DNA of 43,116 nucleotides from an uncultured Sutterella sp. (GTDB taxonomy: Bacteria; Pseudomonadota; Gammaproteobacteria; Burkholderiales; Burkholderiaceae_F). The notes under the pieces are model-generated. The model did no database searches. It was not told where the DNA came from and was given only the letters and a program-made list of their open reading frames with translations. The translations under genes and the position numbers were made by a program. Shown here piece by piece: positions 15,375-23,485 of this stretch; position 1 is the stretch's first letter, and every line of letters starts with the position of its first letter. Location of the stretch: contig USAL01000004.1 in assembly GCA_900552545.1 (NCBI GenBank), forward strand, positions 1-43,116, in the 5' to 3' direction.

Positions 15375-16394
15375 TTATGAGAGAACTTGCGGTTCGAGCT
15401 CTGCGCGCGCGCCGGGATCGTCCTCGTCAAGGGGGCTCACGCCCGAGACGTAGATCGGCGCAAAGGGCGCGGCTTGTGTGATGCGGATGAGCCCTTCCTT
15501 GGCAAGTTCAAGTATCGCAAGGTAGTTGACGATCACGCCCGCCCGCCCCGTCTGCGGATCAAAGAGCTTTTCAAAGTCGATGAACCGCGCCGTGGCCAGG
15601 CGCTTCAAAATCGCGCTCATGAATTCGCGCACGTTGAGCTCCTGGCGCGAAATCTTGTGGCTAGTCGTCAAACTCGCCTGCCGCAGGATCGAGTGCCAGG
15701 CCGCCACGAGATCGTCAACGTTGACCTCCGGCAGGAGCTTGGCCTGCGACTGCTCGACGAGCACGAAAGCCTTGAAGAAGTCGCGGCCCACGCGTGGGAG
15801 CTGGTCGAGCTCGACGGCGGCCATCTTCATGCGCTCGTATTCCAGAAGCCTGCGGGCGAGCTCGGCCTGGGGATCCGCCACCTCCTCGCCCGTGTCGACC
15901 TTCGTCACCGGCAGCAGCAGCTGGCTCTTGATCTGCATGAGGTGTGCAGCCATCACGAGATAGTCGGCCGCAAGCTCAAGGTTGCTCTTGCGAATGAGCT
16001 CGACGTAGCCCATGTACTGCTCGGTCACAAGCGCCATCGGAATCTCCATCACGTCGAACTTCTGCCGGCGGATGAGATAAAGAAGCAGATCGAGCGGCCC
16101 TTCAAAGCTTTCCAGAAAGACCTTCAGCGCGTCGGGCGGAATGTAGAGCCCGTCGGGAACCTGAAAAAGCGGCTCGCCGTAAAGGCGCGCAAACGCCACG
16201 CCGTCGACGGTATCGGGCGTTGCGGCGTCCGGCATCCGGGCAATGTCTTCGAGCGTCGGCTGATGCGCATGCGCGGCGTCATGCGACGCATCATGAGCGG
16301 CTTCATGATGAGTCGCCTGCGCGCGGTCCTCCGAAGCCTCCGCACGAGACGCTTCGAGACCAGGCACCGCATCTGCTTTCTGATCCTGCTGCAT
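15375..16394 (-). CDS. scpA: Segregation and condensation protein A
   Basis: Kleisin subunit that bridges the SMC heads in chromosome condensation, acting on the nucleoid with ScpB. The ScpA core begins at about residue 90 (VFLESFEGPLDLLLYLIRR) and continues through IPMALVTEQYMGYV and AADYLVMAAHLMQIKSQLLL, with the C-terminal winged helix near residues 245-320. The start is uncertain: I use the ATG at 16394 (MQQDQKADAV, 339 residues), but an ATG at 16451 and an in-frame start at 16496 also exist and none has a good Shine-Dalgarno. The roughly 85 residues before the core are unusual and include a run rich in histidine and alanine. No scpB is in the window. Confidence 0.85.
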   Translation of the reverse strand: MQQDQKADAVPGLEASRAEASEDRAQATHHEAAHDASHDAAHAHQPTLEDIARMPDAATPDTVDGVAFARLYGEPLFQVPDGLYIPPDALKVFLESFEGPLDLLLYLIRRQKFDVMEIPMALVTEQYMGYVELIRKSNLELAADYLVMAAHLMQIKSQLLLPVTKVDTGEEVADPQAELARRLLEYERMKMAAVELDQLPRVGRDFFKAFVLVEQSQAKLLPEVNVDDLVAAWHSILRQASLTTSHKISRQELNVREFMSAILKRLATARFIDFEKLFDPQTGRAGVIVNYLAILELAKEGLIRITQAAPFAPIYVSGVSPLDEDDPGARAELEPQVLS

Positions 16395-16818
16395 TGAGAG
16401 CGTAACGAAACGAGAAAAAGAAGGCGGACAAAAATCCGCGGGCGGCCCCATTGTCGCACGAGATCGGGGCGTGTTGGGTACGGCCAAAACAAACACCTCT
16501 TGATAGAAACGCAGCTCATCCCTTCATTGCACATCCCGAAAACAACTACAGCAAGGCATGCCGTCCACGAGTTTCCCCTCGGTTTCACTCACTGGCTTTC
16601 GTTTTTTCTCCGATTTCCGCGTTGTTTTGTCTCCCTAAAAGCCTGGCTGAATGCATAGGGATTTCTGCGGATACCTTATCCGTAAACAGCCTTCTCCCAT
16701 CGACCTAGTCCTGAGGCCGTTGAAACGTAAGCCTTTTCACACAAGAGTTATTCATTTTATGAACATCGCCCGCAAATCATCTTGCTTTTCGCAAAAAAAC
16801 ACCAAACGACACGTTAAA

Positions 16819-16835
16819 GGATCAAATATTGATCC
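16819..16835. promoter_or_regulatory. 17-base perfect palindrome upstream of the LysR-type gene
   Basis: GGATCAA-ATA-TTGATCC: seven-base arms with a three-base centre, 167 bases upstream of the regulator start. It resembles an operator; arms are opposite in order to an FNR site, so FNR is not claimed. Confidence 0.5.
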
Positions 16836-16897
16836 ACAATAAACATCTCGAAAACCCCTTTATTTACAGGATCTTTTTGAAATTCGAAAAACGGTCT

Positions 16898-16912
16898 TTG
16901 CAAATTACGCAA
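16898..16912. promoter_or_regulatory. Candidate LysR-type box (T-N11-A dyad)
   Basis: TTGC-N7-GCAA, which fits the T-N11-A core of LysR-type binding sites. It is 90 bases upstream of the regulator ATG, a usual place for an autoregulatory site. Confidence 0.45.
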
Positions 16913-16939
16913 TTTCTCGGGGTTTGATTTTTCGCAACA

Positions 16940-16957
16940 GTTTCATGTTTTTGAAAC
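16940..16957. promoter_or_regulatory. Inverted repeat close to the LysR-type gene start
   Basis: GTTTCA-N6-TGAAAC, 45 bases upstream of the regulator ATG. The spacing does not fit T-N11-A exactly. Possible operator or chance dyad in AT-rich sequence. Confidence 0.35.
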
Positions 16958-17001
16958 AACTCCTCTACATAAACTCGATCTCATCCAAAAGGTGTACTCG
17001 T

Positions 17002-18006
17002 ATGTCACTCGACCAACTTTGCTGTCAGCAGCTCAAGATTTTTCTTGCGGTTTATCGCCACCGCAACGGAACCCGAGCGGCTGCCGAACTGGGGCTCACC
17101 AATTCGGCCGTCAGCCGCGGCTTGTCCGCGCTGCGCACGATGTTTGCCGATGACTTGTTCGTGCGCACGGTCAACGGCTTCGTTCCAACGGAAAAGGCCG
17201 TCGAAATCGCGCCCTGCATTGAGCAGATAGTCAATGATCTTCGTCAGCTTGGCCGGCACTCGGCGGTTTTCGACCCAGCCAAGAGCGAGAGCACTTTTGA
17301 AATTCTTGTTTACGACGAGTTCAACTACCCCGTGCAGTCGGTCATCGACCGTCTGATTCGACCGCAGGCGCCGCGCATGCACTTCAACGTGCACACGCTT
17401 TCCTACGACTGTCTCAACGAACTCGTCAACGGCACGGTCGACTTTGCCATCGTTTACGAGGGCTTTGACGACAGCCGCCTCAACTACGAATGCTTTGCGC
17501 GCACCTCTGACATCTACCTGCTGTGCCGCCGCAACCACCCGCTCTTTGCAAATGGCATTGACTTTACAGCAGCCGATCTATCCAAGTATCCGCTGCTTGA
17601 AATCGACAACTACCGCGACTTGTCCTGCCCGCTGCTCGTTGATGTCTGCAACGAGTCCGGCTCAAGCATGCAGGTGTCCGACTACACCGAAAGCGTCGCC
17701 TCTGCCTTTCGCATCATCGCCGACTCGGACTCGGTGTCCGCGGTCTGCAACCAGCTCACGCGCCAGTTTGCCGACATGATCCCCAATCTCGACTATGTTC
17801 GGCTGCCGCAGAAGATCATGGCGCGCATCAAGCAGATGCGCAGCGCCGTGCGCCCCATTGGCAACTATGTGGTTTTCGGCAACACGAACCGGTCCCCGGC
17901 CTTCCGATGGGTGCGCGACGAGCTCGTACTGGGACTGAAGAAATCCTGGGTCGAGGCACTCTCCTCCGCCCGGGAAAAGAAGTACCCAATCGAAGAGATC
18001 CCGTAG
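17002..18006 (+). CDS. LysR-type transcriptional regulator of the respiratory cluster
   Basis: A 334-residue DNA-binding regulator. The N-terminal winged helix-turn-helix lies at about residues 8-68 (LKIFLAVYRHRNGTRAAAEL, then SAVSRGLSALR), with a periplasmic-binding-fold effector domain in about residues 95-310. The ATG at 17002 has AAGGTG eight bases upstream and gives the standard LysR N-terminus; the frame extends 26 codons further without a signal. The gene is on the same strand as, and 166 bases before, the first Mo enzyme, unlike the usual divergent arrangement. Position suggests it controls the respiratory genes in response to a small molecule, perhaps the substrate. The effector is unknown. 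Confidence 0.88.
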   Translation: MSLDQLCCQQLKIFLAVYRHRNGTRAAAELGLTNSAVSRGLSALRTMFADDLFVRTVNGFVPTEKAVEIAPCIEQIVNDLRQLGRHSAVFDPAKSESTFEILVYDEFNYPVQSVIDRLIRPQAPRMHFNVHTLSYDCLNELVNGTVDFAIVYEGFDDSRLNYECFARTSDIYLLCRRNHPLFANGIDFTAADLSKYPLLEIDNYRDLSCPLLVDVCNESGSSMQVSDYTESVASAFRIIADSDSVSAVCNQLTRQFADMIPNLDYVRLPQKIMARIKQMRSAVRPIGNYVVFGNTNRSPAFRWVRDELVLGLKKSWVEALSSAREKKYPIEEIP

Positions 18007-18101
18007 CAAACAAACAAAAGGACCGAAACGTACGAATTTTCATAAAGGCAGGTTCGGAACCACTTCTTAAGTCGCGAACCCGCCGAAAAAAAGAGAGAGA
18101 C

Positions 18102-18144
18102 CAGGCCTGCAGGAGCGCTTTCTTGCGCGACAGAAAAAGGCCTG
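18102..18144 (+). other. Leader hairpin before the first Mo enzyme gene
   Basis: CAGGCCT (18102-18108) pairs with AGGCCTG (18138-18144), with GCGC/GCGC inside (18115-18128). No T run follows, so it is not a standard terminator. It lies 28 bases upstream of the start and may be mRNA leader structure. A separate short palindrome GGTTCGGAACC is at 18051-18061. Confidence 0.45.
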
Positions 18145-18172
18145 ACACATCACTTAAATCAGGAGAAAACAC

Positions 18173-20383
18173 ATGCCCAACATTTCTCGCCGCAATTTTC
18201 TGCAGGGCGTTGGTGCCTCCGCCGTCGTCGGCTCACTGTCCGGCCTGATTCCGGGTACAGCGCAGGCCATGAACTCCGTCGGTGCCAATCCTGTCCTCCT
18301 CAACAAGCGTGCCGGCACGCTGAAGTACCACAGCTGTCTGCGCAACTGCGCCGACCGTTGCCTGATGAAGTTCCGCGTTCAGGACGGCCGCATGACCTAC
18401 GTTTCGGGTGCTGAGGAGCAGTTCAAGACCGGCACCTGCCCGTGCGTGAAGGGGCTCACCTATGTTGAGTACACCTACGCCCCCGACCGCATCCTGCACC
18501 CCATGGAACGCATCGGGCCCAAGGGCTCGCACAAGTGGCGCCGCATCACCTGGGAAGAAGCCTGGGCCAAGCTCATCAAGAAGACGCACGAAGTGGTCGA
18601 CACCTACGGCCCCGAGGCTGTTCTGCCCTACTCGTATTCGGGTAACTACGGCGCCATCGGCATGCGCGGCGCCGCCCGCTTCTTCAGCCGTCTGGGCGCC
18701 TCGATTCTTGACCGCGTCGTCTGCACCGAAGCCGGCGGCTGGGGCTACGGCTCCGTGCAGGGCACGACCGACGGTCCTGATCCCGAGGAAATTCCGACCT
18801 GCGACTGCTACATCTCGTGGGGCTTCAACGAAACCGTCTCGAACGTGCACGGCATCAAGTACATCAACATGTGCCGCGACAACGGCGGCAAGGTGCTTGC
18901 CGTCAACCCGAACCGCACGCCGATCTGCTCGCAGGCCGACGTCTGGTTGCAGCCCTATCCTGGCACCGATGCCTGGATCGCCGTGGGCGTGATGAAGTAT
19001 CTCTTCGCGCACGACGAAATGATTGATCACGACTTCCTCAAGAACTGCTGCATTGGATCCGAAGCCGTCTTCCCGAAGGTTGATTCGGTGAAGTGGGAGG
19101 ACATCGAACGCGTGACCGGCGTCAAGCGCGCCGAGATTGAGAAGTTCGCCGAAATCTACGGCAAGTCCAAGCGTTGCATCATCCGCGGCGGCTACGGCAT
19201 GCAGCGCAACTACAACGGCGCCCGCATGACGCGCGCCATCGGCATCATGCACGCCCTGCGCGGCATGTTCGACAAGCCGGGCTGCGGCATCATCTATGAC
19301 AACGTGCGTCCGATCACGGGCATGAACCTCAACATCGGTCGCGGCAACTACCTCGTCAAGGGCAAGCCGCAGCACGTGAACATGACCGACCTTGATCACG
19401 CGCTGCTCGCGAAGAATCCGACCACGGAAGGCCGTCCGATCAAGCCGATTCACATGCTGGTCTTCTACAACGGCAACCCTGTCGCCGTCTCGCCCAACGT
19501 CAACAAGGTGATTGAAAACTTGAAGCGCGACGACCTCTTCGTCGTGGGCTTTGACATGATCATGACCGACAGCATGGAGTACTGCGACCTCGTGCTGCCC
19601 GCCTCGACGCAGTTTGAGACCGACGACGTGATCGGCGACTACCACTGCTGGTACGTGCAGATCTGCGAAAAGGTGATCGAACCTCTGGGCGAAAGCAAGC
19701 CCAATTGGGACTTCTTCTCCGAATACGGCCGCCGCATGGGCTTCACCGAACAGGCCTTCCGCGACACGCCGCTCGACATGATCCGTCAGTTCCTTGACGC
19801 TGATACGCCCTACTACAAGGGCATCACGCTTGAACGCCTGCAAAAGGAGAAGTTCATCCACCTCGATCTGGGCTCTTCCGTGCCGGTGCGCTCCGGTGGC
19901 AAGTGCGGCACCCCCTCGGGCAAGATCGAGCTCTACTCCGAGATCATGAAGAAGGCTGGCTTTGACCCGGTCATTGACCTGCGCACCTGCGAAGAGGAAA
20001 TGCCTGAAGTCGAACGCAAGCTTCCGTTCCGCATGCTCTCGCCCGGCATTCCGCAGCGCGTGAACTCCTCGTTCTACAACGTCAAGTACATCCGCGCCTT
20101 CAACGCTTATGAATGCGAGATCAACCCCGTCGACGCCAAGAAGCTCGGCATCAAGATGGGCGACCGCGTTCGTCTGACCAACCAGCGCGGCGAAGCCTTC
20201 TTCGTCGCCCGCGTCACCACCCGCGTCGCTCCGGGCGTCGTACGTACCGCCAAGTGCAACTGGCGCAGCACCAACCCCTATGGCCGCGGCACGAACACGA
20301 ACACGCTCACCACCTCAAAGCTCACCGACATGGGCGGCTGCTCGGCCTACCACTCCACCCGCGTGAATGTGCAAAAGGCCTGA
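18173..20383 (+). CDS. Molybdopterin oxidoreductase catalytic subunit A1 (DMSO reductase family, Tat-exported)
   Basis: Periplasmic molybdo-bis-pterin enzyme, 736 residues. The Tat signal has SRRNFLQ at residues 5-11, a hydrophobic stretch and an AQA cleavage site near 32. A [4Fe-4S] site is formed by C55, C59, C63 and a later Cys (C89 or C91), the CxxxCxxxC form seen in DmsA-like enzymes. The Mo-ligand region is around residues 184-196 (CTEAGGWGYGS); C184 or S194 could be the ligand and I cannot decide. The C-terminal pterin domain (about 615-736) resembles DmsA (NPVDAKKLGIKMGDRVRL). Shine-Dalgarno AGGAG is seven bases upstream. Followed by its ferredoxin subunit, a TorD-type chaperone and a cytochrome b. 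The substrate is unknown. Confidence 0.9.
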   Translation: MPNISRRNFLQGVGASAVVGSLSGLIPGTAQAMNSVGANPVLLNKRAGTLKYHSCLRNCADRCLMKFRVQDGRMTYVSGAEEQFKTGTCPCVKGLTYVEYTYAPDRILHPMERIGPKGSHKWRRITWEEAWAKLIKKTHEVVDTYGPEAVLPYSYSGNYGAIGMRGAARFFSRLGASILDRVVCTEAGGWGYGSVQGTTDGPDPEEIPTCDCYISWGFNETVSNVHGIKYINMCRDNGGKVLAVNPNRTPICSQADVWLQPYPGTDAWIAVGVMKYLFAHDEMIDHDFLKNCCIGSEAVFPKVDSVKWEDIERVTGVKRAEIEKFAEIYGKSKRCIIRGGYGMQRNYNGARMTRAIGIMHALRGMFDKPGCGIIYDNVRPITGMNLNIGRGNYLVKGKPQHVNMTDLDHALLAKNPTTEGRPIKPIHMLVFYNGNPVAVSPNVNKVIENLKRDDLFVVGFDMIMTDSMEYCDLVLPASTQFETDDVIGDYHCWYVQICEKVIEPLGESKPNWDFFSEYGRRMGFTEQAFRDTPLDMIRQFLDADTPYYKGITLERLQKEKFIHLDLGSSVPVRSGGKCGTPSGKIELYSEIMKKAGFDPVIDLRTCEEEMPEVERKLPFRMLSPGIPQRVNSSFYNVKYIRAFNAYECEINPVDAKKLGIKMGDRVRLTNQRGEAFFVARVTTRVAPGVVRTAKCNWRSTNPYGRGTNTNTLTTSKLTDMGGCSAYHSTRVNVQKA

Positions 20384-20399
20384 TCAGGAGAGATAAATC

Positions 20400-20951
20400 A
20401 TGGAAAACAAACTGCAAAAAGGCTTCATCTTCCGTCAGGAAAACTGCGTGGGCTGCGGCGGCTGCACGGTGGCCTGTCAGATTCACAACGAACTTCCCGA
20501 AGACGTGCGCTTCCGCAAGGTCGACAACTACGAAGTCACCGACGCGAGCGGCCGTGTGCGCGACGTCTGGTTCTCACACAGCTGCATGCACTGCTCGAAC
20601 CCGTCCTGCATGGCGGTGTGCCCGGCCAACGCCTTCACCCAGCGCCCCGACGGCATCGTCGTCCTTGATCGCAACCGTTGCACTGGCTGCGGCCTGTGCA
20701 AGACGGCCTGCCCGTACGACGCGATCACGATCAGCAAGATCGACGGCCGCGCCGCCAAGTGCAACATGTGCGTCGAGCTTCTTGACGCAGGTCTCAATCC
20801 CGCCTGCGTCGATGGATGCCCGGTGAAGTGTCTTGAAGTGGGCAACGTCACCCAGGTGCTCGCGCAGAAAAAGAGCGCCTCGCGTCAGGGCATCGGCTAC
20901 AAGGACGGTCCCAACAAGCCCAACATGATCATCATCCGGGAGCGCCGCTAA
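20400..20951 (+). CDS. Four-cluster ferredoxin subunit B1 (DmsB-like)
   Basis: Electron-transfer subunit partnering A1, 183 residues, without a signal peptide. All sixteen cysteines of the DmsB pattern are present: CVGCGGCTVAC, CMHCSNPSCMAVC, CTGCGLCKTAC and CNMC with a late CVDGC, so four cubane clusters are expected. It should be exported bound to the Tat-signal-bearing A1, as in DmsAB. The gene begins 16 bases after A1 with AGGAG nine bases before the ATG, and its stop codon abuts the ATG of the chaperone gene. Slightly shorter than E. coli DmsB (about 205). The membrane partner is probably the cytochrome b two genes downstream. Confidence 0.92.
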   Translation: MENKLQKGFIFRQENCVGCGGCTVACQIHNELPEDVRFRKVDNYEVTDASGRVRDVWFSHSCMHCSNPSCMAVCPANAFTQRPDGIVVLDRNRCTGCGLCKTACPYDAITISKIDGRAAKCNMCVELLDAGLNPACVDGCPVKCLEVGNVTQVLAQKKSASRQGIGYKDGPNKPNMIIIRERR

Positions 20952-21623
20952 ATGCCCGAGCTGACGATGAAGTCCCGCGCCGAGTTTCTCTCGGCAATGA
21001 AGGACGTGCTCTTTGCCACCGGCAAGCCTGAAAGCTATCGCAAGGTCGCCGACTGGGCCACTGCCCACGGCAACGCCGAGCTCAGCAGCGCTGCGCTTGA
21101 AGCTGCCGGCGACGTTGATGAGGCTGAAGCCGACTTCAACCGCATGTGCATCGGCCCCTACCGCCTCAGCGTTCCGCCTTACGAGAGCGTCTGGCGCGCC
21201 TCCGGCCGCATGCTCAACAACCGCTTCAGCGCCGCCGTCGAGCACTCCTACGCCGAACTTGGGCTCACCGTGTCCCGCTCGCTCAACGAGCCCTGCGACT
21301 TCTTTGCCTACGAAATCGAGTTCATGTACTGCGCCGCGGCGCTTGCCGCGACCAACGAGGACGCAGGGGAAACCGAAAACGCCGCAGCGCTCGTCGAAAT
21401 GTTCAACCGCTTCTGGGCTGAACACCTCGGACACTGGGCTGTGAAGTTTCTCTCGGCTCTCGAAGCCGACGCCCGGCACCCCTTCTGGCGCGCCTGGGCG
21501 CACGAGCTCAACGCAAGGCTTTCGGACTTCACCGTCGGCATCGCTCTTTCCAACCACATGACCGGCGTCGAGGCCATTGTCGCCCCGCCCGCGTCAAAGA
21601 CGGAAAAAAAGGATTCAAAATGA
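20952..21623 (+). CDS. TorD/DmsD-family chaperone for molybdoenzyme maturation
   Basis: Cytosolic all-helical chaperone that binds the Tat signal or apoenzyme until the Mo cofactor is inserted. At 223 residues it carries the family segments FNRMCIGPYRLSVPPYESVW (about 58-77) and EPCDFFAYEIEFM (about 115-127), matching the GP-PPYES and acidic EFM patterns of TorD-like proteins. The N-terminal 40 residues are family-atypical in detail. Its ATG directly follows the B1 stop, and its TGA overlaps the ATG of the next gene by four bases (ATGA), so translation of B1, chaperone and cytochrome is coupled. Only one chaperone serves a cluster with two Mo subunits; A1, with its Tat signal, is the obvious client. 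Confidence 0.88.
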   Translation: MPELTMKSRAEFLSAMKDVLFATGKPESYRKVADWATAHGNAELSSAALEAAGDVDEAEADFNRMCIGPYRLSVPPYESVWRASGRMLNNRFSAAVEHSYAELGLTVSRSLNEPCDFFAYEIEFMYCAAALAATNEDAGETENAAALVEMFNRFWAEHLGHWAVKFLSALEADARHPFWRAWAHELNARLSDFTVGIALSNHMTGVEAIVAPPASKTEKKDSK

Positions 21624-22585
21624 AAAAGCTTTTCTCTTTCTGCGCCCTGTCGCTCGCCTCGCTTGCCGCTGGCGCAGCGCAAACCGCTGAAACTGCCGTG
21701 CATCACCCCGACATCTGGACGCCGGTGACCGAGCACGCGATCAACAACGACATCCCCCAGCTGCTCGGCTTTGCCGACAAGCCGGTTTATGCCGCTTCCT
21801 ACAACCCGGATGCGGTGAGCACGGGCTACCTTTCGTTCCTGCATGCAGCCGAAACGATCGGCAACCTGATTTTTGCAGCCGTCGTTGTCGTGGCGATTCT
21901 CTTTGCCGTGTTCGTTCTCATCAACGGCCGCGCAAAGCTCGACAACGGCTTCTCCGGGAAGTTGATCGACCGCTGGTCGCCGCTTGACGTGTTCCTGCAC
22001 TGGCTTGCCGCCGTGCCGGGCGTCATTCTGATCCTCACGGGCCTTGTCATCGGCGCGGGCCGCTTCTGGCTTGCCGATCTGATGACGCCGGATCACTTCG
22101 CCTCGCTCGCCAACGCGAGCGTGATGTTCCACAACTTCTTCGCTTTCTTCTTCATCGTGGGTGGCGTACTCATCATGATCAAGTGGTGCGCCCGACAGCT
22201 GCCTGAAAAGGGCGACGGCAAGTGGTTCGCGTGCCTGGGCGGCTATGTCGGCCACAGCGGCAAGCACCCCGACGCGGGCTTTGCCAATGCTGGTGAAAAG
22301 GCCTTTTTCTGGTGCTTCACCATCTTCGGCCTGATTCTCATGGTCACCGGCCTGATGATGCTCTATTCGGAGACGTTCGGCGATCCCTCGAAGAATTCGC
22401 TGCAGCTTGCCCTGATTCTGCACATCGTGAGCGCCATCATCCTCAGCGCCTTCAGCGTCGTTCACATCTACATGGGTGCGGTAATGAGCGAGGGCGGCAT
22501 GGAGAACATGCTCTCGGGCAAGTGCGATGAGAACTGGGCTCGCCAGAACCACAACCTCTGGTACGCCAAGGTTAGCGGCAAGTAA
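21620..22585 (+). CDS. Cytochrome b subunit, formate dehydrogenase gamma (FdoI/FdnI)-type
   Basis: Di-heme membrane anchor that exchanges electrons with the quinone pool, 321 residues. A Sec signal (cleavage near 20, AGA-AQ) is followed by a roughly 60-residue periplasmic segment. Hydrophobic spans lie at about 82-102, 124-146, 169-189, 228-249 and 262-286. Candidate heme ligands are H127, H171, H268 and H282. The C-terminus (NMLSGKCDENWARQNHNLWY) closely matches the formate dehydrogenase gamma ending. No formate dehydrogenase alpha is recognised here, so this cytochrome is paired with a DmsA-like enzyme. Overlaps the chaperone gene by four bases. A 189-base gap with a long hairpin separates it from B2. 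Confidence 0.88.
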   Translation: MKKLFSFCALSLASLAAGAAQTAETAVHHPDIWTPVTEHAINNDIPQLLGFADKPVYAASYNPDAVSTGYLSFLHAAETIGNLIFAAVVVVAILFAVFVLINGRAKLDNGFSGKLIDRWSPLDVFLHWLAAVPGVILILTGLVIGAGRFWLADLMTPDHFASLANASVMFHNFFAFFFIVGGVLIMIKWCARQLPEKGDGKWFACLGGYVGHSGKHPDAGFANAGEKAFFWCFTIFGLILMVTGLMMLYSETFGDPSKNSLQLALILHIVSAIILSAFSVVHIYMGAVMSEGGMENMLSGKCDENWARQNHNLWYAKVSGK

Positions 22586-22617
22586 AGAGCGCCGACACCA
22601 TCAGCTTCCAAGGCTCC

Positions 22618-22652
22618 CCCCTTGAGGCGGGCGCAACGCCCGCTTCAAGGGG
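22618..22652 (+). other. Long intergenic hairpin inside the respiratory cluster
   Basis: CCCCTTGA-G-GCGGGCG pairs with CGCCCGC-T-TCAAGGGG around a CAA loop: a 16-pair stem with one G-T pair. No T run follows (ACGCAAGCC), so it is not a standard terminator. It sits between the cytochrome and B2 genes and may protect the upstream mRNA 3' end or reduce read-through. Confidence 0.7.
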
Positions 22653-22774
22653 ACGCAAGCCAGGCAATTCATCCCGCCGGTTCAGGCAGACCGCAGGCGC
22701 TCTCCTTGTTGTGAAAGCTCCCGCGGTTTTCCGTCCCGGCAAACGAACCCATCGATTCTATCTGGAAACCATCT

Positions 22775-23473
22775 ATGCCTATCAATCGACGTCTGTTTCT
22801 TGAGATGGCCGCCGGAGGCGCCGTCTTTACGGTCGTCCCGAGTGCGCAGCTGTTGGCTGCGACGCCGGGCAAGCGCTATGCCATGGTCTTTGACGTTCGC
22901 CGCTGCACCGGATGCTTGTCCTGCACGGTGAACTGCTCCATCGAAAACAACACGCCCTCACAGCGCGCCCGCACGGAAGTCAACCAGATGACAGTGAAGT
23001 CCGACCGCGGCTACGCCGTCGTCGCCTTCCCGCATCAGTGCAATCACTGCAAGAACCCGCCCTGCGTCAAGGTCTGCCCCGTGGGCGCCACCTACAAACG
23101 CAAGGAGGACGGCATCGTCGTCATCGACTACGACAAGTGCATCCACTGTCAGGCCTGCGTCCCCGCCTGCCCGTATGGTGAGCGAAAGATTGACCCCGAA
23201 CGCAAGAACCCGCCCGAAAAGTGCAACTTCTGCATCCATCGCGTCGAGCAGGGTCTCCTGCCCGCCTGCGTCGAAAGCTGCATCGGCAAAGCTCGCGTCT
23301 TCGGCGACCTCAATGACCCCAAGAGCGAAATCTACAAGCTGGTCAAGGAAAACAAGGTCTATGCCCTGCTGCCGAAATTCGGCACCGAACCCAGCATCTA
23401 CTACATCGGACTGCCCGAAGTGTTCGACGACAAGGCCACGCTCGAACTGAAGTCCACAGACTGGCAGCGTTAA
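22775..23473 (+). CDS. Four-cluster ferredoxin subunit B2 with Tat-like signal (TtrB/NrfC-like)
   Basis: Periplasmic electron-transfer subunit, 232 residues, partner of A2. The N-terminus has NRRLFLEMAAGG, a twin-arginine-type motif at R5-R6, then a hydrophobic stretch to about residue 30 (LLAATPG). Sixteen cysteines in the usual four groups follow: CTGCLSCTVNC, CNHCKNPPCVKVC, CIHCQACVPAC, and CNFC with CVESC. Such a signal on the ferredoxin is known in TtrB- and NrfC-type subunits. Here it matters because A2 has none. The gene starts 189 bases after the cytochrome with a modest Shine-Dalgarno, and may have its own promoter in that gap. A2 follows after 12 bases. Confidence 0.88.
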   Translation: MPINRRLFLEMAAGGAVFTVVPSAQLLAATPGKRYAMVFDVRRCTGCLSCTVNCSIENNTPSQRARTEVNQMTVKSDRGYAVVAFPHQCNHCKNPPCVKVCPVGATYKRKEDGIVVIDYDKCIHCQACVPACPYGERKIDPERKNPPEKCNFCIHRVEQGLLPACVESCIGKARVFGDLNDPKSEIYKLVKENKVYALLPKFGTEPSIYYIGLPEVFDDKATLELKSTDWQR

Positions 23474-23485
23474 AAGGAGCGGTTC

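Larger units (their letters stand above)
16497..17001. other. AT-rich gene-free stretch between scpA and the LysR-type regulator
   Basis: No coding frame with family resemblance is present. Base composition breaks from the surroundings: positions 16741-16860 hold 43 G+C in 120 by hand count, about 36%, while neighbouring genes are strongly GC-rich. The stretch carries several dyads listed separately (16819-16835, 16898-16912, 16940-16957). It should contain the promoters of scpA and of the regulator. The composition is consistent with an acquisition boundary or simply a large control region. Confidence 0.6.

Noticed and set aside
16819..16835. FNR site
   Set aside because: FNR needs TTGAT-N4-ATCAA. 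Here the arms are ATCAA-ATA-TTGAT, reversed in order and with a three-base centre.
18233..19861. Long antisense frame (about 540 codons) under the A1 Mo enzyme
   Set aside because: Composition is typical of a reverse-strand shadow and has no recognisable domain; the plus-strand gene has Tat, cluster and pterin motifs.
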